30,028 nucleotides of DNA, taken from NCBI GenBank assembly GCA_958417225.1, contig CATZCM010000020.1, forward strand, positions 1-30,028. Reading direction: 5' to 3'. Within the stretch, counting starts at the first letter, position 1. Each line of letters begins with the position of its first letter. Below, piece after piece: positions 15,403-23,812 of the stretch. The notes beneath the pieces were generated by a model. It saw only the letters and a program-made list of their open reading frames with translations. It was not told the DNA's origin and made no database searches. The stretch is from an uncultured Eubacteriales bacterium. GTDB taxonomy: Bacteria > Bacillota > Clostridia > Oscillospirales > Acutalibacteraceae. The translations under genes and the position numbers were made by a program.

Positions 15403-16596
15403 ATGAAGATAGGCGCAATAGTATGTGAATACAACCCATTTCACAATGGTCATGAGTATCACTTGCGAAAAACGAAAGAATTAGGTGTAACGCATGTTAT
15501 ATCGATAATGAGTGGAGATTTTGTTCAACGCGGAGAAGCAGCAATTTTGTCAAAGTATGCGAGAACCAAAATGGCTCTTTTAAATGGCGCTGACCTAGTG
15601 TTGGAATTACCAACAATGTATTCTATGACTACGGCTGAGCTGTTTGCACAAAGTGCAATTTCAGTAGCAAACGCGATTGGTTGTGTGAATGTGGTAAGTT
15701 TTGGGTGCGAAAGCGCAAATGTGGGTATGCTTTATGAAATTTGTGATTTTCTTGAAACAACCTATTGCTCTTCTGAATTGAGAAAAAAATTGTCTACTGG
15801 AATAACTTTTGCAAGGGCGAGAAGTGAAACAGTAAGAGAAAATTTGGGATTGCAGTACTCGAAAATTTTGGAAAATCCAAATGATATATTAGCGATCGAG
15901 TATGTGAAGGCAATGAGAAAAATGTCAATGTCAGCGGAAATTCTTGCGGTGCCTAGAAAAAGTGTAGAACACGATAGTAGTGTAACTTTTGGGAATTTTG
16001 CGTCAGCGTCCCACATAAGAAATCTTATACGATCTGGGGATGATTCTTACAAAGATTTTGTTCCTAAAAATGTTATTTCTGTGATAGAGGATGAAGTATC
16101 TATGGGAAGAGCTCCGGCTGACATAAAAAGCATAGAACGGGCAATTTTATGTTCGCTTCGAAAAATTCATTTTGAGGAACTTAGAAAAGTACCAGATGTG
16201 CGCGAAGGTTTGGAAAATAAAATTTTTTCGGCGATTAAAAAATCGACTAATCTGAATGATTTAATATGGAATATAAAGTCTAAACGATATACACATTCCC
16301 GAATTAGACGAATTATTGTGAATGCGTTTCTCGATATTAAATCGGGTGATGTCCCAAAAAATCCACCATATGTAAGAGTTCTTGGTGTAAGTGAGGTGGG
16401 AAAACAAATTTTACGTGTTGCTAAAAAACAGTCTAGTTTACCGGTAATTAACAGAGTGTCACAATTGAAAAATCTCGATGAATTTGCTCGAAAAGTATTT
16501 GAAAAACAAGTTGTGTGTTCAAATTTGTATTCAATGTGTTTTCCTGTACCTGGTGTGTGTCAAGAGGATTATACGTCAAAACTTATAGTTTTGTGA
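15403..16596 (+). CDS. tmcAL: tRNA(Met) cytidine acetate ligase
   Basis: TmcAL (YlbM) uses ATP and acetate to make N4-acetylcytidine at the wobble base of elongator tRNA-Met, which secures AUG decoding. The 397 residues begin KIGAIVCEYNPFHNGHEYHL, the nucleotidyltransferase-like signature with an H-x-G-H motif. S-G-D-F-V-Q-R-G-E and L-P-T-M-Y-S follow, and the C-terminal part contains the tRNA-binding region. The length is normal for the family. ATG 15403 follows an ATAGGGA ribosome-binding site. The gene stands alone between a repeat region and a palindromic terminator. Confidence 0.93.
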   Translation: MKIGAIVCEYNPFHNGHEYHLRKTKELGVTHVISIMSGDFVQRGEAAILSKYARTKMALLNGADLVLELPTMYSMTTAELFAQSAISVANAIGCVNVVSFGCESANVGMLYEICDFLETTYCSSELRKKLSTGITFARARSETVRENLGLQYSKILENPNDILAIEYVKAMRKMSMSAEILAVPRKSVEHDSSVTFGNFASASHIRNLIRSGDDSYKDFVPKNVISVIEDEVSMGRAPADIKSIERAILCSLRKIHFEELRKVPDVREGLENKIFSAIKKSTNLNDLIWNIKSKRYTHSRIRRIIVNAFLDIKSGDVPKNPPYVRVLGVSEVGKQILRVAKKQSSLPVINRVSQLKNLDEFARKVFEKQVVCSNLYSMCFPVPGVCQEDYTSKLIVL

Positions 16597-16604
16597 TTAC
16601 TAAG

Positions 16605-16632
16605 TCCATTATGAAAAATTTTTCATAATGGA
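16605..16632 (+). terminator. Perfect 28-nt palindrome after tmcAL
   Basis: TCCATTATGAAAAA (16605-16618) is followed directly by its reverse complement (16619-16632), then TTTATATTTT. It is a likely terminator for tmcAL; in practice the central A/T bases would form the loop. Confidence 0.7.
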
Positions 16633-16719
16633 TTTATATTTTAAATTAAGTCTTTATTTTTGCCTAATTTTATAGTATAATTAGTAAGTAAGAATTTTTT
16701 AAATATCGGGGTGATTTAA

Positions 16720-17469
16720 ATGTTTGATTATTTTTGGGCGTCTAAATGGGATACTCCATTGGAAAAGAAATTTCAAATTTTTACACCACAACATTTTTTA
16801 ATTCTTGTTTTTTTAATAAGTTGTATAATTGCTGCATGCTATGTGTATTTAAAGTGTAGCTACACCAATAGATTAAAGCTAAAACGTGTGCTTGTATGGA
16901 CATTGTTGGTGTCGGAACTGATTTATCAAATAGAACTTGTTGTAACAAAAATTTATACTATACATGACTTGCCACTACAATTGTGTGGGTTAGCAATATT
17001 TATGGCGTTTTATCATGCGTATCGACCCAATAAAGCTCTTGATGATATATTGTCAAGTTTGTGTATGCCTGGTGCTGTTGCAGCGTTGTTCTTTTGCGGC
17101 TGGACGGGCTATTCAGTTATTAGTTTTGTATGTGTACATTCATTTTTGTCACATGTTGCCACTATAACTTATGTGTGTATGCAACTTGTATCGGGGGATA
17201 TTTGCTTGAATTTGCGTGATATGCGGTATACGGCTTTATTTATGTGTGGGGCTTTGCCTGTGATGTATTTTGTGAATTCTATTTTAGGCACGAATTTCTT
17301 GTTTATAAATGATCCAACAGGGTATCCTGTGATTTCTTGGTTGGCGGGATTGATGGGAATACCATGGTATGTTATTGGGTATTTTGCATTGGTGCTTGTT
17401 TTAGTTTTTATTATGCATTTAATTTTTAGTATTATTAATTTAAAAAAAAGGAGTAAGAAAGTTGTTTAA
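16720..17469 (+). CDS. YwaF/TMEM164-family membrane protein A
   Basis: 249-residue polytopic protein of the YwaF/TIGR02206 family, related to eukaryotic TMEM164, which has been described as a Cys-dependent phospholipid acyltransferase. About seven hydrophobic segments are visible. The family motif L-P-L-H-x-C appears here as LPLQLC (84-89), with Gln87 in place of His. Other shared features are His25, S-S-L-C-M-P-G-A-V-A-A and V-H-S-F-L-S-H. A TATAAT at 16676-16681 may be its -10 element, and GGGGTGA lies before ATG 16720. The stop overlaps the start of a paralogue by 8 nt, and hprK follows. The bacterial substrate is unknown; a lipid-remodelling role is inference. Confidence 0.75.
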   Translation: MFDYFWASKWDTPLEKKFQIFTPQHFLILVFLISCIIAACYVYLKCSYTNRLKLKRVLVWTLLVSELIYQIELVVTKIYTIHDLPLQLCGLAIFMAFYHAYRPNKALDDILSSLCMPGAVAALFFCGWTGYSVISFVCVHSFLSHVATITYVCMQLVSGDICLNLRDMRYTALFMCGALPVMYFVNSILGTNFLFINDPTGYPVISWLAGLMGIPWYVIGYFALVLVLVFIMHLIFSIINLKKRSKKVV

Positions 17470-18223
17470 GTATTTTTTTTGTCAGGAAGATTTATTACCA
17501 GAAGGAGTTGGATTTAAGCTCTTTGGGGCGTCACATCTAGCGTGGCTCATAACTTTTGCGATAGCCAGTGTGATTGTATGTAATGTGTATAGAAATGGTA
17601 GTTTGAAAAGAAGAGATATGATGAGAAAATTGATCTGCTTTTTGTTTGTAGTGATGGAGTTAACGCGAATTGTAATATTGGCTATTTTAGGGAAATTATC
17701 AGTAAAGTATCTACCTCTTCATTTGTGTGACTGGACTATATTTTTGTCTATATTTTATTCTTTTAAAAAAAATAGAGCTGTTGGAGATATATTGTATAGT
17801 CTTTGCTTACCAGGTGCCCTATCAGCATTGCTGTTTTGTTCGTGGAATAACTATCCTATCTTTAATTTTATGAGTATACATAGTTTTGTGGTACATTGGT
17901 TGATGGTGGTATATGTAGTTATGCAGCTTTTAACTAAGGATATTGATATTGATTTTAGTGATGCTAAGTATCCTGTGATTTTTGCTGCGATAGTTGCTCC
18001 ACCAACGTATTTTATTAATAAAATATTTGATACTAACTTTTGGTTCCTGAATAAAGTTTCAGTTGGATCTCCTTTGGAGTTATTTGAGAGGATTTTTGGA
18101 AATCCAGGCTTTTTGATACCACTTATTAGTTTAGGGATGGGTATAATATTGTGTTTACACTTACCTTTCCTTTTTAAGAAAAGTTTTGAAAGTAAACAAG
18201 AGGTGATGCGCGATGCCAGTTAA
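17462..18223 (+). CDS. YwaF/TMEM164-family membrane protein B
   Basis: 253-residue paralogue of the preceding protein with the same topology. It has LPLHLC at 84-89, His25, Y-S-L-C-L-P-G-A-L-S-A and I-H-S-F-V-V-H at equivalent positions. Unlike copy A it keeps the His of the L-P-L-H-x-C motif. The start is TTG 17462, supported by AAAGGAG at 17446-17452 and by overlap with the upstream stop. The 3' end overlaps hprK by 11 nt, which indicates translational coupling. A tandem pair with one altered motif suggests a heteromeric or subfunctionalised enzyme (inference). Confidence 0.75.
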   Translation: MFKYFFCQEDLLPEGVGFKLFGASHLAWLITFAIASVIVCNVYRNGSLKRRDMMRKLICFLFVVMELTRIVILAILGKLSVKYLPLHLCDWTIFLSIFYSFKKNRAVGDILYSLCLPGALSALLFCSWNNYPIFNFMSIHSFVVHWLMVVYVVMQLLTKDIDIDFSDAKYPVIFAAIVAPPTYFINKIFDTNFWFLNKVSVGSPLELFERIFGNPGFLIPLISLGMGIILCLHLPFLFKKSFESKQEVMRDAS

Positions 18224-19181
18224 TTATAAAATTTCTCTTTCCAAGATCGTTCGTGAACTTTCCTTGAAGGCGATTTCTTTACCGGACAATGTTGAGGATA
18301 TTTACGTTTCATCAAAAGACGTAAGTCGACCGGGTCTTGAACTTACTGGATTTATTAATTATTTCGACGATAGAAGAATTCTGATCTTTGGGAAGGCAGA
18401 AATGTCGTATTTGTCTAAATTTTCAAGTACAGAACGATATACATCACTTGAGCGATTGATATCGCTTAAGCCTCCTGCTATAATTATAACTCGAAATATA
18501 AAAGCTAGTGAAGAGTTTATTAAATTAGCAGAAATTTATAATATTCCTATATTGGGTTCATCGGAAAGAACTTCAGCAGTTATTGCCTCTTTAGTTTATT
18601 TTTTGAATTCAGAGTTGGCTCCCCGGACTACTCAACATGGAGTGCTTGTTGAGGTGTATGGTGAAGGAGTCCTTATAACTGGCGACAGTGGAGTGGGGAA
18701 AAGTGAGACGGCAATTGAACTTATAAAACGAGGTCATCGTTTGGTAGCGGATGATTCGGTTGAGATACGGCGTGTGTCTAATAATTCTTTAATTGGATCA
18801 GCACCAGAAAATATTCGGCACTTTATAGAACTTCGTGGCATAGGTATAATAAATGCTAGAAGAATCTTTGGTATGGGTGCTGTTAAAATAAAAGAAAACA
18901 TAAATATGGTAGTGAATTTGGAAATCTGGAAGGAAAAAAAAGAATACGATAGATTAGGGGTTGATAGTGCGTATGTAGACATACTTGGCCTTAAAATCCC
19001 AATTATTACAATTCCAGTTAAACCCGGCAGAAATCTTGCTATTATAATAGAAATTGCAGCAATGAATAATAGACAAAAGAAACTTGGTTATAATGCTGCA
19101 AAGGAATTACTTGCAAGTTTGGGGATGGGATACTCGGAAGTCGATGACATTCCGGGGACAAAGAGTACTTGGAATATTTGA
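18213..19181 (+). CDS. hprK: HPr kinase/phosphorylase
   Basis: Phosphorylates and dephosphorylates HPr on Ser46, setting carbon catabolite control and PTS sugar uptake in Gram-positive bacteria. The 322-residue protein has an N-terminal MurF-like domain (about 1-130), a Walker A motif G-D-S-G-V-G-K-S at 157-164, D-D-S-V after strand 2, and the HprK signature IELRGIGIINARRIFG. The C-terminal P-V-K-P-G-R-N region matches the phosphorylase segment. ATG 18213 has AGAGGTG upstream and overlaps the preceding gene. It heads the well-known hprK-murB-rapZ-whiA neighbourhood of Firmicutes. Confidence 0.97.
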   Translation: MPVNYKISLSKIVRELSLKAISLPDNVEDIYVSSKDVSRPGLELTGFINYFDDRRILIFGKAEMSYLSKFSSTERYTSLERLISLKPPAIIITRNIKASEEFIKLAEIYNIPILGSSERTSAVIASLVYFLNSELAPRTTQHGVLVEVYGEGVLITGDSGVGKSETAIELIKRGHRLVADDSVEIRRVSNNSLIGSAPENIRHFIELRGIGIINARRIFGMGAVKIKENINMVVNLEIWKEKKEYDRLGVDSAYVDILGLKIPIITIPVKPGRNLAIIIEIAAMNNRQKKLGYNAAKELLASLGMGYSEVDDIPGTKSTWNI

Positions 19182-19214
19182 TTTTTATTAGTTTTGTTTA
19201 GATAGGTGGTTTTT

Positions 19215-19943
19215 ATGAACATAATAGCAGATACACATTGTCACTCATTAGCGTCGGGACACGCATACAGTACTATAGAAGAGATTATGAGGGCTGCTGC
19301 TGAAAGAAAAATGTTTGCAGTAGCAGTGACGGATCATGGAAGGCTTATACCAGGGTCTCCGGCAAATTGGTATTTTGAAAATTTAAGGGTATTACCAAGA
19401 AAAATTAATGGTGTGATGTTATTAAAAGGTGCTGAAGCAAACGTAAGTGATTATGATGGAAATATTGACCTTAGTGAAAAAGATCTTCGTAGCTTAGAAT
19501 GGGTAGTGGCGTCTATGCATAAAGATGTTTTATCAAATCCGTGTAGTGTGGATGATTGTTCAAGGGCATGGTTTAATATTGCTAAAAATCCTAGGGTTAA
19601 TGTGATTGGACACAGTGGCACGGATAAATTTAAATATGATTATGAAATGCTTATTCCTATGTTTGCACAAGAGGGGAAACTTGTTGAGATAAATAATGCG
19701 TCTTTTTATGTAAGACGTGATTCTATAGAAAATTGCAAAAAAATTGCGAAGATATGTATGAAGCATTCTGTACAAGTAGTTGTAAATTCTGACGCACACT
19801 CGTCTTTCCAAGTGGGGAGAGTGGACAATGTAATAACTTTTCTGAAAGAGTTAGATTTCCCAGAGGAGCTTATAGTCAATGCGAATGTTGATCGTTTCAA
19901 AAAGTACTTGAGGGAATATACACCGATAGGGGACGAAATATAA
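19215..19943 (+). CDS. PHP-domain phosphoesterase, YcdX-like
   Basis: 242-residue metal-dependent phosphoesterase of the PHP superfamily. Metal ligands typical of the YcdX group are visible: D-T-H-C-H near the start, T-D-H-G, G-A-E-A-N, S-M-H-K-D, I-G-H-S and N-S-D-A-H-S. The trinuclear site of this group hydrolyses phosphate esters; the natural substrate is unknown. ATG 19215 is chosen because AGGTGG lies at 19204-19209. The stop overlaps the murB start by one base (TAATG). A PHP gene between hprK and murB also occurs in other clostridia (established context, recalled rather than searched). Confidence 0.88.
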   Translation: MNIIADTHCHSLASGHAYSTIEEIMRAAAERKMFAVAVTDHGRLIPGSPANWYFENLRVLPRKINGVMLLKGAEANVSDYDGNIDLSEKDLRSLEWVVASMHKDVLSNPCSVDDCSRAWFNIAKNPRVNVIGHSGTDKFKYDYEMLIPMFAQEGKLVEINNASFYVRRDSIENCKKIAKICMKHSVQVVVNSDAHSSFQVGRVDNVITFLKELDFPEELIVNANVDRFKKYLREYTPIGDEI

Positions 19944-20848
19944 TGGGTTTTGATCAAAAAGTTGAATTGATCGGATGCGATGTGCTCAAAAATGAACCAA
20001 TGTCAAAACATACGTCGTTTAAAATAGGTGGTCCAGTGGATTATTTTGTGAAGGTGAAAACAAAAGATGAACTTTCTCTTATTTTGAATTTGATAAGAGA
20101 ATATGATGTTCCACTATTTCTAATGGGGAATGGGTCAAATCTCTTAGTGTCTGATCGTGGTGTGGATGGATGTGTTGTGAAACTCGATGGAGACTTTAAT
20201 AAGATTAATTTGATTTCAGAAACAACTGTGAGTGTAAGTGCTGCTGTTTTACTTTCACGACTTGCGAGCTTTGCTATGGAAAATTCCCTTTCAGGTTTGG
20301 AATTTGCATCTGGAATTCCTGGAACTATCGGTGGTGCAGTGTATATGAATGCTGGTGCTTATGGTGGACAAATGAGTGATATTGTGCAAGGTTGTTCACA
20401 CATTGATTTGGACGGAAATATGGGGTATCGACAAAAAAGTGATATGAATTTTGGATATCGACAAAGTGTGTATATTAATACTTGTGACATAATAACGTCA
20501 GTTGATTTAAAATTACAGTTTAGTGATCGGAATTTGATAAAAAGTACGATGTCTAACTTATCGTCAAAACGTAAGGAAAAACAACCATTGTCCTTTCCGA
20601 GTGCTGGAAGTGTTTTTAAACGACCAGAAGGATATTTTGCTGGTACACTTGTGGAACAGTGTGGATTAAAGGGCGCTAAGGTTGGAGGAGCAATGGTAAG
20701 CGAAAAACATGCTGGGTTTATAGTGAATACTGGAAATGCTACTAGTCAAGATGTGTGTGATTTAATACAGAAAATAAAGGATACGGTGGCGGCTAAAACC
20801 GGCATTGAACTTCAGTGTGAAGTGAAATTTATTGGAAGAGAGTTTTAA
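19943..20848 (+). CDS. murB: UDP-N-acetylenolpyruvoylglucosamine reductase
   Basis: FAD enzyme that reduces UDP-GlcNAc-enolpyruvate to UDP-MurNAc, the second committed step of peptidoglycan precursor synthesis. The 301 residues show the FAD-binding pattern (SFKIGGPVDYF, G-N-G-S-N-L-L-V-S-D), A-S-G-I-P-G-T-I-G-G-A-V-Y-M-N-A-G-A-Y, Y-R-Q-S, the catalytic Ser in P-S-A-G-S-V-F-K-R-P, and C-terminal V-S-E-K-H-A-G-F-I-V-N. It is a short (type II) MurB, as is usual in Firmicutes. It is coupled to the PHP gene by a one-base overlap. Confidence 0.97.
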   Translation: MGFDQKVELIGCDVLKNEPMSKHTSFKIGGPVDYFVKVKTKDELSLILNLIREYDVPLFLMGNGSNLLVSDRGVDGCVVKLDGDFNKINLISETTVSVSAAVLLSRLASFAMENSLSGLEFASGIPGTIGGAVYMNAGAYGGQMSDIVQGCSHIDLDGNMGYRQKSDMNFGYRQSVYINTCDIITSVDLKLQFSDRNLIKSTMSNLSSKRKEKQPLSFPSAGSVFKRPEGYFAGTLVEQCGLKGAKVGGAMVSEKHAGFIVNTGNATSQDVCDLIQKIKDTVAAKTGIELQCEVKFIGREF

Positions 20849-20858
20849 TTAGTGGGAT

Positions 20859-21728
20859 GTGATTAAGGTGACTGAATTTTTGATAGTGACAGGATTGTCT
20901 GGGGCAGGCAAGTCTGTTGCAATTAATGCATTTGAAGATATTGATTTTTATTGTGTGGATAATATTCCTCTTAGTTTTGTAGAGACGTTTTATGATCTAA
21001 TAATGAAGGCCAAAGAACCGGAAGTTAAACGTGTAGCACTTATAATTGATGTGCGTGCTGGGAAGTTAAATTACCTTTTTACGGTTTTGCAAAGGCTTAA
21101 GGAGAAAGGTGCAGAATATAAGATATTATTCCTTGACGCAAAGGATGCTGTGCTTACAAAGAGGTTTGTTGAAAATAGAAGAAGACATCCGCTTTCTAAA
21201 AAATATATGGGTTCACTTTCAAAAGCAATTGAAGCAGAACGAGATTCACTTCGTCAGGTTAAGGCTATGTCTAATTATGTTATTGATACTACGTATCTTT
21301 CGCCGGCTCAGCTCAAAGTGAGAATTAGTGACATGTTTCTTGAAAGTCCAGACCTTGCACTTGCAATCAATTGTGTATCATTTGGCTTTAAGTACGGTAT
21401 CCCACCTGAAGCATCGTTGGTTTTTGACGTTAGGTGTTTGCCGAATCCATATTATATAGATGAGCTTAAAAATCTAACTGGACTCGATTCTCAAGTGAAA
21501 GATTATGTTTTTAAGTTCGATGAAACAAAAGGACTTGTTGAAAAAATTAGGTCGTTTATTGAATATGCACTACCACTATATGTGAAAGAGGGTAAAAGTC
21601 AGTTAATGATTGCGGTTGGCTGCACTGGTGGAAAACATCGCTCGGTTGCAATAGCACAGTTTTTGTATGAGTATATAGAAAAATTAGGACATCGTGTGGT
21701 TGTACAACATAGAGATATTTCTAAATGA
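20859..21728 (+). CDS. rapZ: RapZ/YvcJ nucleotide-binding adapter protein
   Basis: P-loop protein of the RapZ/YvcJ family, 289 residues. Walker A G-L-S-G-A-G-K-S lies near residue 12. F-C/Y-C-V-D-N-I-P-L and the C-terminal V-G-C-T-G-G-K-H-R-S-V block are diagnostic. In E. coli RapZ targets the GlmZ sRNA for RNase E and so controls GlmS. In Gram-positives YvcJ binds nucleotide derivatives and affects competence and wall metabolism. The start may be GTG 20859 or GTG 20868; both have only a weak GTGGG site upstream. It lies between murB and whiA in the conserved order. Confidence 0.95.
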   Translation: MIKVTEFLIVTGLSGAGKSVAINAFEDIDFYCVDNIPLSFVETFYDLIMKAKEPEVKRVALIIDVRAGKLNYLFTVLQRLKEKGAEYKILFLDAKDAVLTKRFVENRRRHPLSKKYMGSLSKAIEAERDSLRQVKAMSNYVIDTTYLSPAQLKVRISDMFLESPDLALAINCVSFGFKYGIPPEASLVFDVRCLPNPYYIDELKNLTGLDSQVKDYVFKFDETKGLVEKIRSFIEYALPLYVKEGKSQLMIAVGCTGGKHRSVAIAQFLYEYIEKLGHRVVVQHRDISK

Positions 21729-21791
21729 AAATGTTATTTGGTGGTTTGGGTTGTTGTATGGGACATTTTGTGAAATCAGGGGGACTTATGT

Positions 21792-22415
21792 ATGTCTTTT
21801 GCTTCTGAGGTTAAAAAGGAATTAATGGAAAAAAAGAATGTCACTAACGCGGACGTTCTTTTTTTGAAGGATGCCTTCTTGAAGGGAGGGACTATATCTA
21901 ACCCAAATAAGTCGTATCGTATTGAATTTAGAGCTGGAACGCGTGAATTTGCTGAACATATACGAAATATAATAAATAATGTGACAGATGAGGATATTGT
22001 GGCTCATATATCAATTCGATTAAATGAATATGTTGTGTATGTGAAAGCAGCAGAAGCAATTATAGACTTGCTTACGTGTATGGGTGCTACTTACGCTGCT
22101 ATGGAAGTAATGCAGGTGAAAATGCTAAAAGATGTTCGCAATTGGGCGAATCGTACAACTAATTTCGATACGGCAAACTTGGATAAGACGGTATTAGCAT
22201 CGCAAAAGCAAATTGCGGCAATCGAAAAAATACGTGATACAGTGGGTTTGGAATCTTTGCCAGAGGGGTTAAGGGAAATAGCAAAATTGAGACTTACATA
22301 TCCAGAAATGTCTTTGAAAGTATTGGGGGAATCTTTACAAAAACCGTTAAGCAGATCTGGGGTAAATCATAGACTTACAAAAATAATGGAAATAGCAAAA
22401 CTGGAGGAAAAGTAA
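21792..22415 (+). CDS. whiA: WhiA-like regulator, shortened (first LAGLIDADG half missing)
   Basis: WhiA links wall/division and sporulation control in Gram-positive bacteria. The usual protein is about 310-320 residues: a two-part LAGLIDADG-like domain followed by a helix-turn-helix. This one has 207. Residues 1-11 (MSFASEVKKEL) match the normal N-terminus. The next part corresponds at once to the second half (FLKDAFLKGGTISNPNKSY), so about 105-110 residues are missing. The C-terminal part is intact: N-R-T-T-N-F-D-T-A-N-L-D-K-T, L-P-E-G-L-R-E-I-A-K-L-R-L and the HTH with S-R-S-G-V-N-H-R-L. ATG 21792 is preferred; ATG 21788 reads out of frame to an early stop. It overlaps radA by one base. 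The frame is clean, so this is an in-frame shortening and not decay. Confidence 0.9.
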   Translation: MSFASEVKKELMEKKNVTNADVLFLKDAFLKGGTISNPNKSYRIEFRAGTREFAEHIRNIINNVTDEDIVAHISIRLNEYVVYVKAAEAIIDLLTCMGATYAAMEVMQVKMLKDVRNWANRTTNFDTANLDKTVLASQKQIAAIEKIRDTVGLESLPEGLREIAKLRLTYPEMSLKVLGESLQKPLSRSGVNHRLTKIMEIAKLEEK

Positions 22416-23809
22416 TGGCATCTAAAGTTAAAAGTGTATATGTGTGTTCAGAGTGTGGATTCGAATCAGCTAAGTGGTATGGAAAATGCCCGAGTTGCGG
22501 TGAATGGAATACTTTAAATGAGGAATTGAAGCAGGCAAGTAAAAAATTAACTGCTGTACAAAATTTTCATAAAGTATCGAGTAATCATCCACAAAGGTTA
22601 CATGAGATTTCAGATGGAGGCGAAGCAAGATACAAAACAGGAATTAATGAACTTGATAGAGTTCTTGGTGGTGGAATTGTAAAAGGATCGCTTATCTTGA
22701 TAGGGGGAGATCCTGGAATTGGAAAATCTACTATATTACTGCAGGTATGTAATCATTTAGGCAAAAGTTTGCAGATTTTGTATGTATCCGGTGAAGAATC
22801 CACAAGACAACTGAAATTAAGAGCTACTCGACTTGGAGTTGATAGTGCAAACCTTTTGGTTTTGTCCGAGACAGATATTGAGTTAATCGAACAGGAAATT
22901 TTGTCACTGAAACCGGATCTAGTTATGATTGATTCGATACAAACAATGAATCATGCAGAATTAAATTCATCAACGGGAAGTGTTACCCAGGTCAAAGAGT
23001 GCACAAATGTATTAATGAGGGTTGCTAAAAGTATGGATGTTCCAATTTTGATAGTAGGGCATGTGAACAAGGATGGTAATATTGCTGGCCCGAAAGTGTT
23101 GGAACACATAGTTGATGCTGTTTTGTACTTTGAAGGCGATAGGCAATATTCTTATCGTATTTTGCGTGCAATTAAAAACCGGTTTGGTTCTACAAATGAA
23201 ATAGGTGTTTTTTACATGTCAGACAAAGGCCTCGATGAAGTGGAAAATCCTTCAGTTGCGTTGTTAACGGGTCGACCACAAAATGTTTCTGGAACATGTG
23301 TTGCATGTGTGATGGAGGGTTCCCGGCCGATTCTTGCGGAAATACAAGGCCTTGTGTCAAGATCTAGTTTCGGGAACCCTCGTAGGATGTCAACTGGTTT
23401 TGATTATAATAGAATGTCACTGTTACTTGCTGTATTGGAAAAGAGATCTGGGTACTTTTTTTCTACTTTGGATGCGTATCTTAATGTTGTGGGAGGTTTG
23501 AAACTTTACGAACCCTCGGCAGATCTTGCAGTGGCACTTGCTTTGGTGTCAAGTTTGAAAGATGTACCAATTGATGATACGGTTGTAGCTTTTGGAGAGA
23601 TAGGTCTCGCGGGTGAAATTCGGGCTGTATCACACACTCAAGCTAGAATTAATGAGGCTGTACGCCTTGGCTTTAAAAAGTGTATTGTTCCATTTTTTAG
23701 TTTGAAATCAATTGGTAAGGAAAAAATTGAAGATCTAAAGGAAAAAGGGGTGGCAGTTATTGGCGTTCGAAGTGTGCGTCAAGCGTTTAGTGCAGTTTGT
23801 TCAGCGTAG
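22415..23809 (+). CDS. radA: DNA repair protein RadA
   Basis: RecA-like ATPase that promotes branch migration in homologous recombination. The 464-residue protein contains a C4 zinc finger (C-S-E-C-G-F ... C-P-S-C-G-E-W, residues 10-31), Walker A G-G-D-P-G-I-G-K-S-T, the RadA motif K-N-R-F-G-S-T-N-E-I-G-V-F, and a C-terminal Lon-type domain (Y-L-N-V-V-G-G-L-K-L ... G-E-I-G-L-A-G-E-I-R). The length is normal. It begins in the TAATG junction with whiA, so it is part of the same run. It ends only 3 nt from the end of the opposing CBS-domain gene. Confidence 0.97.
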   Translation: MASKVKSVYVCSECGFESAKWYGKCPSCGEWNTLNEELKQASKKLTAVQNFHKVSSNHPQRLHEISDGGEARYKTGINELDRVLGGGIVKGSLILIGGDPGIGKSTILLQVCNHLGKSLQILYVSGEESTRQLKLRATRLGVDSANLLVLSETDIELIEQEILSLKPDLVMIDSIQTMNHAELNSSTGSVTQVKECTNVLMRVAKSMDVPILIVGHVNKDGNIAGPKVLEHIVDAVLYFEGDRQYSYRILRAIKNRFGSTNEIGVFYMSDKGLDEVENPSVALLTGRPQNVSGTCVACVMEGSRPILAEIQGLVSRSSFGNPRRMSTGFDYNRMSLLLAVLEKRSGYFFSTLDAYLNVVGGLKLYEPSADLAVALALVSSLKDVPIDDTVVAFGEIGLAGEIRAVSHTQARINEAVRLGFKKCIVPFFSLKSIGKEKIEDLKEKGVAVIGVRSVRQAFSAVCSA

Positions 23810-23812
23810 GGT

